From Posidonia oceanica (lineage: Eukaryota > Streptophyta > Magnoliopsida > Alismatales > Posidoniaceae), in contig JAZBRS010000057.1 in NCBI GenBank assembly GCA_037176725.1, positions 87,689,501 through 87,753,500 of the forward strand: a stretch of DNA of 64,000 nt. Direction: 5' to 3'. Below, in pieces: positions 22,330 through 34,777 of the stretch (within the stretch, counting starts at the first letter, position 1; each line of letters opens with the position of its first letter). Made by a program: the position numbers and the translations under genes. A model generated the notes under the pieces. That model was not told the DNA's origin. It did no database searches and saw nothing but the letters and a program-made list of their open reading frames with translations.

Positions 22330-23330
22330 ATGCAATGATGCATGGGTGCAATGCATGCAAAAATGCAAAAAAGGACCTAAGTGTGATGTTTTAGAAAAGT
22401 TAAGGACCTAAATGTAAAGTTTTTGAAAAGTTAAGGACCTAAATGAAAAGATTTTGAAAACTTAAGGGTCTATATGCAATGATTTTGAAAACTTAAGGGT
22501 CTGAATGCAATTAAAATAAAATGCAAGGTCTGAAATGCAATTTAATAAGGTAAAGATGCAATTAAATGATTTTTATAAACATGCAGTGGACTAAAATGTA
22601 ATTTGAAAACATGCAGGGGCTAAAATGCAATTTTATAAGATAAAATATGCTGTTAAATGAGTTTTGTAAACATGCTGAGGACTGGAATGCAATTTTGAAT
22701 CATGCAAGGGCTAAAATGCAATGTTATAAGGTAAAATATGCTGATAAATGATGCTGTGCATGCAAATGGAGGACTAAAGTGCAAAAATGAAATAAAGCAG
22801 GATAAAAGTGCAATGCAATAAGGAAAAATAAGAAATTAAATGAGTTAACAACAGATCAGAGGACTAAATGGCAAATAAAATAAATAGGAGGACTAAAAAG
22901 CAATTTAATAAGGTAAATAGAGGCATTTAAATGACATTTAACAACCACAGGACTTAGATGCAAAATAAAAAGGTTACTGGACTTGAAAATAAAGAACAGA
23001 AAACTTATTTGAACTAGAGCAGGACTAACTTGTAAATAAAATAAATAGCTGGGCTGGAATTAAAGAAAAACCAAAGAATTGTAACAGTAGAGGACTAAAA
23101 AGCAAAGAAAATAAAGTACTGGGCCTAAACTAAAGGAAAACATAAGTTTTTATACAGCAGTTGGACTATCATGCAAATAAATAAAAACACAGACTTTTCA
23201 TGCAATTTCATATTGTTTTATTTCAGATTTAAATGAAACCTAAACTGTGCCTGGACCTAAGAACAATTTTTAAAAACTTAAATGAACCTAATGCAATGCA
23301 TGTGTAAAGATACTAAGCTAATGCAAAAAT
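22330..23330 (-). repeat. Degenerate TGCA-rich repeats in the E1 LTR
   Basis: Irregular repeats of about 35-40 bp built on GGACTAAAATGCAATTTT and AAGGTAAA spacers. Homologous stretches are at 38580-39600 (inverted, solo LTR), 43800-44530 and 57600-58330. There is no coding potential. Confidence 0.65.
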
Positions 23331-24599
23331 AAACTCAAAACAAAAACAAAGATAAATTGCTACAGGAACCAAGGCTGGAGCTCGCCAAGGGGAAGCCTGC
23401 AACGGCGGAGGAGAGGGCGGCACGGCCCGGGTGACGGGCGGCGGAGGTCGGTGCGGTCCGGCCGAGGCAGGGGCGGCGGCCAGTGGTGTCGCGGGACACT
23501 GGACGGCGCGTGGGCATGTTGCAGGGGCTGCCGGTGCGGGGGAAGAAGGCTATTCCGGCGGGCTACTGCGGGCGGCACACTTGATGAAACGATCCGGAGG
23601 AAGGCCAAGAAGCAAGAGGGGAGAGAGAGGAAGCCAGGGGAGGGGTTTTTTTACCTTCTTCGCACGGCGGAGTGAGTCACCCACCTCGGTGGATTTCTAC
23701 AGTGTGGGTGGAGGTCGTGGCGGCGCGTGGCGCGGTGGTGGGCTGCTGGGGTGATCCGGAGGCATTGCTGGTGGTTTGGGGAAGGCTCTGGTGCGCCTAG
23801 AAGCAAGCTCAGCCGTCTGGAGAGAAATCTAGTCCGGTCTGGTATGCTCGGTGGTGGCCGAGGTGATTCCGGCGGTGTGCGGCATTCCAGGCCGAGGTGA
23901 AGGTCCCGGCAGCTAGGTGGTTGTTCGGTGAGTGTGTAGGAAGAAACGGAATGAAGTTCTGCTGGTTCTGGAGGGAGTTAGAGGTGTTTGAAGTTTTCGG
24001 GCAATTTGGGGCCGAAGGTGTTTGTGGTGGTTTGCAGGGAGTGTGGGTGGCTTCGGGGTGAGATGTTGGGTGGCTTGAGAAGGTGGTTGTTTGGCGAGTA
24101 AGGTGGCCAAGTTTGGGAATTTTTGGACGGCTGTGGTGATGGGTGTTCAATGGAGAAGGATGTTCTTGAGCTTTGAGAAGAAAATGGGTTGAAATGGCAG
24201 TTGGAGGGTGAGTTCGTGGATGGTTTCTTAGTCTCTTGCTCTGGGGAGTGCACACGGGAGAGGGAGAGCTTGGGCAAGTCTGTGGTGAGTTCTGAACAAT
24301 GGTGCTACTGGTTTCTTACTGGTTTGGGTTTGCTGCCGGCACTCGAGTGCAAAGGAAGGTGGCAGGTTCTATGGCTTCTGATGGCAGGTGCACGGCTGAG
24401 GCAGGGGGCGCACGCTGGACTGGCTGGGTGCAGAGGACGTGGAGGAGTGAAGGACGGGCAGGCTTGGAGGTGTGCTGTCGATTGGGCAGCAGAAGAGGTG
24501 TTGGAAAAAAAAGAAAAAACAGAGAAGAGAGGAGCAGATGGCTGCTGTTGCAGGTTGGAAAATAAAAAAAAGAAAAAGAAAATAAGAAAGAAATAGAAA

Positions 24600-25370
24600 G
24601 AAGGAAAGAACGAAAGAAAAGAAAGGTTTTGGTTTTCTTTTTTGGATTTGTTTCAAAGTTAATTGTTTTTTAATTTTCTTTTTAATTATTCTTTTGAGTT
24701 TGTTAATGGTTTTCTTCTTTTAAGTTTTTTTTCTTTGATTGTTTTAATTGTTTAAATTTTTCTCTTGATTTAAGTTTATTTTAAGTTTTTCTTTTCGATT
24801 TTAAGTTTGTTAATTGTTTTTGAGTTTTTTAATTCAATTTTTAGTTGTTGATTGTTTTTGAGTTTTATTAATTTGATTTTAAGTTGTTGATTGTTTTTAA
24901 TTTGATTTTAAGTTTGTCTTCTCTTTTAATTGTTAATTGTTTTGAGTTTTTTTCTTTTAATTGTTTCCTTAGAGTTTTTTAATTGTTTTGATTATGTTTT
25001 TTCTTTTGATTTTAAGTTTGTTAGTTGCTTTAATTTTTCTTTGATTGGATTTTTAGATTGTTTTTTAAGGATTTTGAGTGGTTTTTCTTATGTTTGCTTC
25101 TTTAATTGTTTTTAATGGGTTTTGATTGGTTTTAATTGCCTTTAAGTTTTGAAATTTGTTTTTTAATTGTTTCAAGTCTTGAAATTTGTTTTTTAATTTT
25201 TTAAATCATTTTTAAGTCTTTTAGTTTGTTTTAATTTGTTTTTAATTAGTTTTAACTGTTTTTGGGTTGTTTTGATTCATTTTAAATTAGATTTTCTTTC
25301 GAATTATTTTTAGGTGTTTAATTTATTTTTCTGGTTGGATTTTTCTCTTTAATTGTTTTAAGAAGTGTTA
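24600..25370 (-). repeat. T-rich low-complexity tract of the E1 LTR
   Basis: On the plus strand it is a degenerate TTTTAATTGTTTTGAGTTTT repeat. Counterparts are at 46260-47040 and 60060-60830, and the inverted A-rich form is at 36090-36790. No gene is seen. Confidence 0.7.
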
Positions 25371-25374
25371 AATG

Positions 25375-26080
25375 GGGCTGATGATGAGTTTAGAGAAGAA
25401 ATGAGAAGAAGAAAGGGGGAGAATAGTGAGGAAAGAGAAAAGGATAATCAGGAGAGAGAAAAAGAATAATCAGGAGAGAGAAAAGGATAATCAAGAGTGA
25501 TAGGAAGGATAAAGACCTGAATTTGGAGGGGTTTTGTGCAGGTGTGTTCCTAGGGTTTAGGGGGACGATCTAGGGTTTTGGGAGGTTTTTCCTAGGATTT
25601 TTGCTAGGTTTTTCTAGGTTAAGGTCTTGCTAGGTTTTCCTAAGGCTTTTGCTAGGTTTTTCTAAGGTTTTTGCTAGGTTTTTCTAGGATTTTAAGTGTA
25701 GTTTCTCCTAGGATTTTCTAGAGTTTAGGATTTAGGCTTAGGGTTTTGGTTCAGGGTTTAGGGTTTAGGGTTTAGGGTGGAAAAAGGGGAAAAGAAAGAA
25801 GGAAAGAAAGAAGGAAAGAAAGAAAGGAAGGGATAAAGAAAGAAAGAAGGGAAGGGATGAAAAGAAAATAAAGATCAAATAGCATGGGATAAAATAAAAT
25901 AAAGTAAAATAAAGATAAAATAAAGGGAAGAAAGGAGAACAAGTGGGGAGGAGCAAGAATGAGGTAGGTCCACCAGAGAGCAAGAAAAGAAGGAGAATAA
26001 GAGGGAGAATAGAGAGGAGAGAGAAAAGGATAATTTAGGAGAGAGAAAAGGATAATTTGGAGAGATGAGGAGGATAGAAG
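25375..26080 (-). repeat. Polypurine and AGGGTTT-rich segment in U3 of the E1 LTR
   Basis: Contains repeated AGGAGAGAGAAAAGGATAAT, GAAAGAAGGAAAGAAAG tracts and CTAGGTTTTTCTAGG repeats. A run of TTTAGGG telomere-type units lies at 25752-25777. Equivalent motifs recur in the other family I LTRs (35443-35461, 47290-47340, 61070-61120). Confidence 0.7.
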
Positions 26081-26445
26081 CTTAGAATTGAAGTGGGATT
26101 GGGTAAGTGTGTGACCTAGGATTTCTAGTGTTTGACCTAGGGTTTTGAAGGTTTTTGAAAGGGTTTTTGGGTCTATAAAGAGGGGGTTTTTACCTAGGTT
26201 TTCTAGGATTTTTGGAAGTGATTTTGGGGTGAGATCCTAAGGATTTTTTGGAGGGTTTTCTAGGCTGAAAAGGATGGATTTCCTATGGTTTTTGGGTGAT
26301 TTTTTGGGTTGAAAACGGGTGTAATTCTAGGTTTGTCTTTGAGGTTTGAGTTTGGAGTTTTGGTTTGAAAAGAAGGGTGTGGTTTTGGATTTTGAAGCCA
26401 CCAGAGAGATCCACTAATTCAGCTTGTCAAAATGGGGTGTCAACA

Positions 26446-29015
26446 GCCATCTGCTTCTGGTAACAATGAGTATTGTGCATCGCTTGCAGTCGACGCTCGT
26501 CAATCAGGTTCCGCTGGACGCAGCGGTCTTCGACCCATTCTGCTTCTTCCAGCTCAGCTTCTCGCAGGATCCGCAATGAGGGGATCTCTACTTTGACGGG
26601 CAGCACCGCCTCCATGCCGTACACCAGTGAGTACGGGGTGGCACCTGTCGAGGTCTGGATTGATGTCCTGTACGCTCAGAGTGCGTACGGAAGCTTGTCA
26701 TGCCAGTCCTTGTGGGTTTCTGCCACCTTCTTCATGATCTTCACAATATTCTTGTTGCCAGACTACACTGCTCTGTTCATCTGCGGCTGATAGGGTGAGG
26801 ACCTGTGATGCTTGATCTTGAGGTTCTGCAGGTACTCGTCGATCCTCTTGGTGATGAAGTTCGTGCCGTTGTCAGAGATGAGGGAGTGTGGGACCCCATA
26901 GCAAGTGACGATGTTGTTTCTGATAAATTTCTCTGTCACTGCGGCTATGACAGCCTTGTATGAGGCAACTTCCACCCACTTAGTGAAGTAGTCGATCGCC
27001 ACCAGAATGAAGCATTGACCATTTGAAATAGTAGGGTGTATAGCATCGATGACATCAATCCCCTAGGTGGAGAAGGGCCATGGCGATGACATGTTGTGTA
27101 GCTACTGTGGGGGAGCACGAATAAAGTTACCATGTATCTGGCAGTTATGGCATCTACGCACAAACTTGTAGCAGTCTGCCTCCATGGTTGACCAGAAGTA
27201 GCCTTGGAGCATGATCTTCTTGGCCAAGAGGACGCCATTCATATGAGGGCCGTAGGTCCCTGCATGTACTTGAAGCATCAGCATGTCAGCCTCCGACTTG
27301 TTTAGGCAGCGTAGGAGCATCTGATTGTATGATCTTTTGTATAACTGCCCTGCTCCTAACACATACTTTGACGCCAGACGCGTCAAAGTTCTTTTATCTG
27401 CTGCAGAGGTGCTAGGCGGGAGGCTGCCAGATTCCAAGAAGGCCTTGATGTCATGGTACCATGGCTGTTCTTCTGCTGGATCTGTCTCTTCTACACTCAT
27501 GCAATGCACAGGCTGCTCCATGCGGGTAAATGAGACATCCACTGCACGGTCTTTCGGTATGCTGAGCCAGGACGCCAAGGTTGCTAATGCATCTGCATAT
27601 TCGTTCCTTGCTCTGTTCATGTACGTGAAGCGAATGCTTTCAAATTCTTCTATGAGCCTCAGCAGGTGTTCGTGATATGGCACAAGCTTTGGATCCTTTG
27701 TTTTCCAGTCGCCATTCACATGAGAGATCACTAGCATGGCATTGCCATGCACATGCAGCTTCTGCGCCTTATGCTCGAGTGCGACTTTCAATCCCAGGAT
27801 GCATGCTTCATATTCTGCTTCATTGTTGGTGCACTTGAAAGTCAGCTTCCTTGTAAAGGAAATCATCTGTCCCTGCGGCGTTGTCAGCACTGCGCTTATG
27901 CCTCGGCCCTTCTTGTTGACAACGCCATCAAAGTACAACTGCCACTGCTCTTGGTCTTTAGAGTCCTTCTCATCAGAATCCTCCATTGCAAAAAGGATGT
28001 CCTCGTCAGGGAACTATATTTGGAGAGGCTAGTACTCAGACAGTGGAAAGTCAGCAAGATGACCTACCATGGCTTGACCCTTCATGGATCTCTACGTGAT
28101 GAAGGTGATGTCGTACTAAGATAACAACACCTGCCACTTAAAACATCTGCCCACCATGGCTAGCTTCTGGAAGAGGAACTTGATGGGGTCATGCTGGCAT
28201 AAGAGTTAAACTGGGTACACCATCATGTAGTGCCTCAGTTTCTGTGCAGCCTAGACAAGAGATAGGCAGGTCTTCTCTATAGTGCTATACCTGACTTCGC
28301 AATCATTGAATTTCTTACTCAAGTAATAGATGGCGCGCTCCTTTCTACCTGATTCATCTTGTTGGCCCAAGATGGCACCTATGGAATGCTGCGTGGTAGA
28401 AAGGTAGAGAAGTAGAGGTCTCCCTAGCGTGGGAGGAACCAAGACAGGAGGCTTGATCAGTAGCTGCTTGATCTTGTCAAATGTAGCCTGGCACTCCTCG
28501 CTCTAGTTGATCTGTGCATTCTTCCTCAGTAGCTTGAAGATCGATTCGCAGATGGGTGTAAGCTGCACACTGAACTGACTGATATACTGTAATCACCCTA
28601 GCAAGCCTCGAACCTCCTTTTCAGTCCTAGGGGGGGCATTTCCACGATGGCTTTTGCCTTGCTCGGGTCTACCTCTATCCCCCTCTGGCTGACAATATAC
28701 CCCAGGAGCTTTCCGGACAACACCCCGAATACACATTTGCTGGGGTTAAGTCGCAGCTTGTACTTCCTCAAGCGATCAAAGAGCTTCTTCAGACAGGTGA
28801 GATGATCCTTGGGTTCTTTGGACTTGGCAATCATATCATCCACGTAGACCTCCACTTCTTGGTGAATGAGGTCGTGGAACAGTGCTGTCATTGCCCTCTG
28901 ATAAGTGGCGCCAGTGTTTTGAGGCCAAACGGCATAACTTGGTAGCAGAAGACTCCCCAAGGGGTGATGAATGATGTTTTCTCCATGTCTTTTTCTGCCA
29001 TTTTGATTTGGTTAT
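26446..29015 (-). pseudogene. E2: pol fragment (RT, RNase H, INT) of an older Tat/Ogre element
   Basis: On the minus strand it runs from RT (VEVYVDDMIAKSKEPKDH at about 28830) through RNH1, the second RNase H (LYFDGVVNKKGRG, EYEACILG, NEYADALATLASW in the 27102-27986 frame) and the INT zinc finger (CHNCQIHGN). INT core pieces are DYFTKWVEVASYKAV, LISDNGTNF with Asp kept, and MYGMEAVLPVKVEIPSL. Stops include a TAG for Trp before GIDVI near 27065. At least two frameshifts lie in RT, near 28920 and near 28630. The left edge is the E1 insertion inside INT and the right edge is the E3 insertion inside RT. E2 is therefore older than both; its other parts are outside the window. Confidence 0.92.
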
Positions 29016-32000
29016 TGTAGTAATCTTGAAATTCAGATCGTCCATGCACGATGCCAAACTCACGTGCACCAATCGGAACTAGGGTCACTATATGCGGGTG
29101 AATCCGAGGAGGAAACTCGACTCAAAAGACATCGAAAACAAGGACAAAATCAAAGGGAATAGGAAAGAAAGGGAGTCGGCACCTAATTTTATTAAAACCA
29201 GAAAAAATTAGGAAAAACGGGTAAGGAAGATACAAGGAAAGCAAAACGCAATTAGAAAGCATGCAAAAGCAATGCAGATGCACGACACAAGGTCGATGCG
29301 GCCCAGAGAAGGGTAAGGACTCCTGTTACGTGCGGGGAAGGTGTTAGGCACCCCCGACATGCCCGAGGAATCGGTCTTTCTAGGCATTCTCACTCGCAAA
29401 TGCAGAAATGTCGACAATTGCTTGCCTTTTACTGTATGCCCTAGGGCGATAGATGCAATGCATGCCTAATGCTTTAAATGCCTAAGTGCTTGAAAGCCAT
29501 GCAGGGGAAATTAAACGTGCAACCTATAGGCTCAGCAACGCTGCTAGGGTTCCGAACGGGCAAGCCCTAGTTCATAAGAACACCTAAGCAGTAAGCATCA
29601 TTGCCCTAATGCAAATGCAGGCGATAAAGCAAAACTAAGATGAAAACCATGCAATGCAAGCGACATGCAAGGGATAAAGCAAAAGCAGGTGCGGGAAACG
29701 GTGCAAAGGCAAGCGATATGCACAAGAAAACAAATGCGGCACGTAAAACGATGCAAATGCTAGCGATATGCAAATAAAACAAATGGGCATGCAAAATGAT
29801 GCAAGCGAGCGACATGCAAAAGCGACGCGAAAATCGAGGCAAGTAGTGCAAAAGTGGCACAGAAATCGAGGCAAAGAATGCAAAAGCACGAAAAATGGTG
29901 CAATGTAATATGCGAAAACGGTGCAGAAAATGATGCAGATGCTAGATGCAAGAGAAGGCACGGAAAACGAGGCAATCAAAGGGGGACAACGGCCACTGAC
30001 TGGCCTGCAGAGCCAGTCGTCGGCCATCTGGGCAGCCAGGCTGGTCGCCTGTAGCATAGGCGGCAGCTCAGGTCGCTCTCAGAGGCGACGGCCAGGCCCT
30101 GCAGATCCCAGACAGTGGCTTCTTCGCCCCGGTGAGGCTAGCAAACGCGACTAAAACCCAAAAATGAATGCATGATAGTGTCGATGACATGCTAGGGAAG
30201 AGAACCATGCAATCAGAAAACAAAACGGCCGCGATGCAAGGCGGCAAAACGATGGCGAGGGAGGTTGCCTAAAACAAGGCTGAGTCGCTGGTCAGAGGGG
30301 CGGCTATGCAAGCCGCCTCCCAGACAGGTGGCAGCTATGTTACAGACCACCCAAAACAGCAACTTCAATAGAGGAAAAACCTATGCAAATGATTTCGAAA
30401 CATGCAATTGATTACATGAAATTAAAGATGGCATACTAGGGAATGCATGCATGCTAACAGATGCAAAAATGTATGCATAGGTCGCCAATTACAGCAGCCC
30501 AAAGTCGGCCGGAAAAACTGCCGGAGTTTGCAGGTGAGTCGCCGCCATTGGCGGCGGCTCAAGTTGCAAACCCGTGTTCCAGACAGCCAACTTCTGGGCT
30601 ATATCTGGAACCCATGCGATGCAAGAAATCAAAACCGATGATGCGAACCTGCAGAGGAAACATCCACGAATGCAAGGTAGCACAAAACGAGCGATAATGG
30701 GGTCTGGGCAACAAGGAACGCTAGCGCAAAGTCAGGCTGTCGGCCTGGTGAGTTGCAGGTAGCCGCCCCTTGTGGAGGTGACTGAACCTGCAACCCATCA
30801 GTCTGAACGACCGACTTTGGAGCCGTGCCTTGATCTCGACACACAAGCAAGCACAAATACAAGCACATAATCATGAAGAGTAAACATCCACGCATGCATA
30901 GCAAGAAACAGGAGGTGAAACGGTGGTCGAAGCCGTCGGGGAGGTCAGCCCAAAGTTGGGCCGACAGCAGTTGCATTCTGCAACTAGGCACCACACTGTG
31001 CGGCGGCTAGATCAGAAGCTCTTCGAGCTTCGCCGGTGATCTGTTGCCTCCCCACGGCACGAAATGAGCTGCCGATGGCTGGGGAACATCCGCGACGTTC
31101 TTTCAGTCCTTGCCATACCTTCGGTTTGGCGAATGGTGGACCGGATCGGTCCACCCACCTACGCCCAACTTGCGCCACCGTAGCCACTAGATGCCGGCCA
31201 CTTGCGTGGCCAGTGGCCCGGTGGCAGGGCTAGGAAGCATGTCGGAGTCGGGGCGGAGAAGAAGAGATGCATGCCGGACGTGGGGAGGGGCCAACGCCCC
31301 TTTTCCAACCTCGCACGAGGCTCGCCGGACACGCCGAGCCACCATGGCCGCTAGGGCGGCCGAGGGCACAAAAGAGGTCGCCGCCACTGTGGCTGCTAGG
31401 GGAGGAGGTCCAAGAACGTTCCCGGACCCTCAAGAGGATTTTAGGATAGAGTTTGGTACCTTTGTGAGCTCGCCAGAGTTGCAGGTGCAGAAGTAGCGGA
31501 CGTTGTGCCGCTGCGACTTCGGAGGCTGATGGCAGGCAGAGGGAGGCGCAAGGAAGCTGACGGAGAGTTGGGTTCTACACTCTGGTTATCTGGGAACACA
31601 CAGGAGCTCTTAGATCTCGCTTGCCGTCTCTGATTTGCAAAGGCAGGGTGGGTCAAACATGGCTGTCCGCACTGGTTTTGTTCGGAAGGAAAGAGAATGG
31701 TGGAGGCGATGAGTGGTAGAGGTGGTGGCAGAAGGTGCTGTGAGGGGCTATGAGAGGGTGGGGAGGCCAAGGAAGTTAGTGTGGAGGCCAGGCAAGGTCG
31801 TCGGTGGTAGGTGGTGGGAGGAGGAATCGACGGTGTGGCAGTGAGGAGCTGGGTCTGCGGGAAGCACGCCGGCGAGCAACGGTGACCGGTGGCAGGGAGT
31901 TACTCACTTTGGCGCGTAGTGCTTGGCCATAGCGGCGAGTAACTCCGAAAGGGATGGGCGTGGAAGGCCGCGACGACTGGCGGTGGCTGCACGAGCAAGC

Positions 32001-32334
32001 TTGCTCGATCTGCAAATTTACAGTTGAGTCGCCCCTGTACCTGGCACCGGAGCAAGTCGCCGCATAGATGGCGACAGGGTTAGTCGCTCCTAGCCTTGGC
32101 GACACAACTCAGTCGCCTCTGCATGTGGCGACCAGATGTGCAAATCAGAGACTGGGCTGAAAATGGGCTTGGGCTTAGGTTAAAAGGCTTAGGTGAAGAA
32201 ATGGAATTGGGTTTTAAAAGATAGGTGGTTTAGGTTTGGGTTAGGTTTTGGGGGATGGGTTCCGCAGTGCCCTCCTCTGGGCCAACTTCTAGCAAACTTC
32301 TACCTGCAATGCCTGTCAAAACAGGGTGTCTACA
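29016..32334 (-). mobile_element. 3' LTR of E3, 3319 bp
   Basis: The plus-strand edges are TGTAGTAATCTTGA and GGGTGTCTACA, followed directly by the reversed polypurine tract. It has the conserved block (29315-29364) and GC-rich inverted-repeat cassettes based on GTCGCC/GGCGAC at about 29982, 30270, 30490, 30725 and 30930, with another cluster at 32015-32130. The GC-rich segment 31000-31900 holds open frames without recognisable domains. A GTGAGTAAC donor-like sequence lies near 31905. It is a different family from LTR family I but has the same general plan. Confidence 0.88.
29982..31000 (-). repeat. GTCGCC/GGCGAC inverted-repeat cassettes in the E3 LTR
   Basis: Clusters with opposed GTCGCC and GGCGAC/GGCGGC arms lie at about 29982-30120, 30270-30345, 30480-30605, 30725-30830 and 30925-31000. 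They are separated by TGCAAAATGCAAG-type sequence. The arms are less regular than those of the E4 cassettes, but the spacing is similar. Confidence 0.6.
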
Positions 32335-32347
32335 GATGCCCCTCCCT
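32335..32347 (-). other. Polypurine tract of E3
   Basis: GATGCCCCTCCCT on the plus strand is the reverse complement of AGGGAGGGGCATC. It adjoins the LTR end at 32334 and fixes the minus orientation of E3. Confidence 0.9.
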
Positions 32348-32430
32348 GAGAAAGGTCAAGCGAAGCGAGACCACGGCTCAGGGTAGACAAGACACCCTGC
32401 CTGACAACGGCGAGAGCGCTGAGGCTATAG

Positions 32431-32487
32431 ACGTGAGTCACTTACCCGGCAGATGCACCAGAAATCATGACTCACTACCGCAATGCA
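32431..32487 (-). promoter_or_regulatory. Conserved 3' UTR block (E3)
   Basis: Reverse-complement relative of E0 3124-3181, with GTGAGTCACTTACCCGGCAG and a CTCACTACCGCAATGC end. It lies about 90 bp inside the polypurine tract. Confidence 0.65.
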
Positions 32488-32884
32488 AGATGTAGATGCA
32501 GATGCAGATGTGGATGCGAATGCTGATGCAATGCGTGCTAATGCGATTATCTACCACACAATGCCATGTTGAAGGGATGCAATGCTGATGCGAAAGGATG
32601 CTAAGAAGGCTGCAATGCAATGTGGAAATTTGGCGGTTAAACCAAACTCGTGCAAAAGGGGTGCCAGACAAAACTAACGGGCTTGACGTCCAGGCAGTTG
32701 GGGGCTGCCAGCCCGATGAGGGGCAAACAGGTCGATAGAAGCCGCATGGAGGGGCATAAACCTGAAACACGCGCGAGAAGAGGGGCATCCCCTCTTGTTG
32801 AACTAGAAAGCAAACAAAAACAAGGGGAAAACAAAAGCAAAGCTGATCCTCGCGTGAGGAACAGCAAAAGACTCTGTGCACACG

Positions 32885-34215
32885 AAGTCAAACAAAAGCT
32901 TGTCCTCGCCCGAGGAAGCAAGCAGGCCCGTCTACGCGCGAGGAAGCAGGCGGGGGGACTTCGTCCACATGGAGTGAAGCCACCAGAGGGGTGCTTGTCC
33001 TCGCCCGAGGAAGCAAGCGGGCTTGCCCTCACCCAAGGAAGTAAGCAGGCGTGACTCCGTCCATATGAAGCTGAGTCATGCGGAAGGAAAGAAGAAAGAG
33101 GCTTGTCCTCACCCGAGGAAGCAAGCAGGCGGGACTCCGTCCGCGCGAGCGGAGTCGCACGAAAAGAAGGAAGGCTTGTCCTCGCTCGAGGAAGCAAGCA
33201 GGAGGGGAAGAAGAAAGAGGCTTGTCCTCGCCCGAGGAAGCAAGCAGGCCTGTCCTCGCACGAGGAGACAGACGGGGGACTTTGTCCGCACGGAGCGAAG
33301 CCGCCAAGGGGTGCTTGTCCTCGCCCGAGGAAGCAAGCGGGCCTATCCTTGCACGAGGAAGCAGGCAGGGGACACCGTGCACCAAATGGAGTCACCCAAA
33401 AGAAAAAGGGGAAAAGGAGGCTTGTCCTCGCACGAGGAAGCAAGCGCGGGATCCGTGCAGACGGAACCGAGCAAAGGCTTGTCCTCGCACGAGGAAGCAA
33501 GTAGGGGACTCCTTGCGGACGGAGTCGAAGGGGCTTGTCCTCGCCTGAGGAAGCATGTGGGCCTGACCTCGCATGAGGAAACAGGCAGGGGACTTCGTTC
33601 GCACCAAACGGAGTCACCCAGGGGGCTTGTCCTCGCACAAGGAAACAAGCGGGCTGATCCTCGCACGTGGAAACAGACAAGAGATTCCGTTCGCACCAAA
33701 CGGGGTCCCCCAAGAGGGGGCTTGTCCTCGGTCGAGGACAAGCAAGCGGGCTTGACCTCGCACGATGAAACAGGCAGGGGGACTTCGTTCGCACCAAACG
33801 AAGTCACTAGGGGGTGCTTGTCCTCGCCCGAGGAAACAAGCAGGGACATCGTCCGTACGGAGCGAAGTCACCACGGGGTGCTTGTCCTCGCCCGAGGAAG
33901 TAAGCGGGGCCTGACCTCGCACGAGGAAACAGGCGGGGACTTCATCCGCACGGAGCGAAGTCGCCAGGGGGCGCACATAGGCTTGTCCTTGGTTGAGGAA
34001 CAAGTGGGCCTGATCCTCGCAAAAGGAAACAGGCGAAAACTCTGTCCGTATGGAGCCTGCGCTAGGGCCTGTCGTCGCACGAGGAAACAAGCGAGCCTGA
34101 CCTCGCACGAGGGAAGAGGCAAAAGACTCTGTCCGCACAGAGCCGAGCAAAGGCTTGCCCTCGCATGAGGGAACAAGCAAGCCTAGCCTCGCACGAGGCG
34201 GCAGGCAGAGGACTT
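32885..34215 (-). repeat. Palindrome-rich tandem array in the E3 3' UTR
   Basis: Irregular units of about 60 to 110 bp each combine two inverted repeats. One is CTTGTCCTCG/CGAGGAAGCAAG and the other is GACTTCGTCCG/CGGAGCGAAGTC, with spacers of variable length. The array keeps frames of 381 and 386 codons open on opposite strands by periodicity; these are not genes. The CTCG/CGAG core is related to the 68-bp array of E0. Confidence 0.88.
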
Positions 34216-34259
34216 AGTCCGCACGGAGCGAAGTCGCAAAAAGATAAAAGAAAAATGAA

Positions 34260-34345
34260 ATGGGAGCGATACCGCAGGGCAGCAAAAAAGATGCCCCTGG
34301 TATTAATAATGATACCAGGGGGTAGCCGAAGCGTCCCAGGCATCG
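34260..34345 (-). other. Conserved 3' UTR hairpin of E3
   Basis: The arms CCCCTGGTATT (34294-34304) and GATACCAGGGG (34311-34321) pair with one wobble. GATACCGCAGGGCAGC upstream and TAGCCGAAGCGTCC downstream match the flanks seen in E1 and E5. Confidence 0.75.
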
Positions 34346-34777
34346 AGAAAGCAAGGAAATGCAGACAAAACTAACGTGTTTGCCAAATGGGTTGTTAGGG
34401 GTACCAGCTGGGAGGATGATCCAAGTGGGATGCGCTGCAGTCTTGCTTGCTTTGGTGGCTTGGGTCTGCAGAGATTCTGGTGCGCTGCTTGGTTGCTGAG
34501 GAGGCTTTGCCTGTGGCTCCTTTGTGCTGAGAGTCCTGGCTGCTGCTTCCAGCTCTCTGAAGTGCTTTGATGTGTTTCCTACAGCATCCTGGTAGGAATA
34601 GATATGCAAAATGCGGGGCATGCAACACAATTTGATGATAGGAAACATCTTTGCATTGATTGAACTTTGATTACATGCCTATGCTAGGCCAAAAGTTACA
34701 GCATGACTCAAAAAGACTGAGAGCAGGTAGCTACACAGATGCCCTAGCTGATTCGGGCCTTCTTGGACTTCCTGGAG

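Larger units (their letters stand above)
20508..26445 (-). mobile_element. 5' LTR of E1, 5938 bp (LTR family I)
   Basis: The plus-strand edges are TGTAATAATCTCGG and GGGGTGTCAACA. In transcription order, from high to low coordinates, it has U3 with telomere-like TTTAGGG repeats (25752-25777) and purine-rich AGGAGAGAGAAAAGGATAAT repeats. Next are a T-rich tract (24640-25370, seen on the plus strand), a GC-rich segment (23390-23640) and a TGCA-rich segment (22330-23330). Then come a donor GGTAAATCC at 22078, an ACGCAAAACGGTGCAAG minisatellite (21215-21600) and the conserved block 20851-20900. The same architecture is found at 35372-41210 (inverted), 41826-47750 and 55611-61529. Confidence 0.9.
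6276..26450 (-). mobile_element. E1: autonomous-type Tat/Ogre retrotransposon, 3' end outside the window
   Basis: On the minus strand, 5' to 3': LTR (26445 to 20508), one spacer base, PBS (20506-20488), leader, gag, PR, linker, RT, two RNase H domains, INT (to 10564), additional ORF (9220-8054), a structured hairpin (7641-7615) and a 29-bp tandem array up to 6276, where E0 is inserted. The remaining 3' UTR and the 3' LTR must lie to the left. The bases gccat at 26446-26450 match the integrase sequence expected in E2 at this point (compare the E1 homologue near 10789), so E1 lies inside E2 pol. The coding parts contain many stop codons, so this copy is dead. Confidence 0.9.

Noticed and set aside
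23390..23760. GC-rich segments of LTRs as host exons or CpG-island promoters
   Set aside because: They recur in all family I LTRs at the same place and contain no recognisable protein domain; they are LTR leader sequence.
32637..34168. Long open frames (386 codons minus, 381 codons plus) over the E3 array
   Set aside because: Both strands are open in several frames across a tandem array; the products are repeats of the unit with no domain. This is periodicity, not coding.
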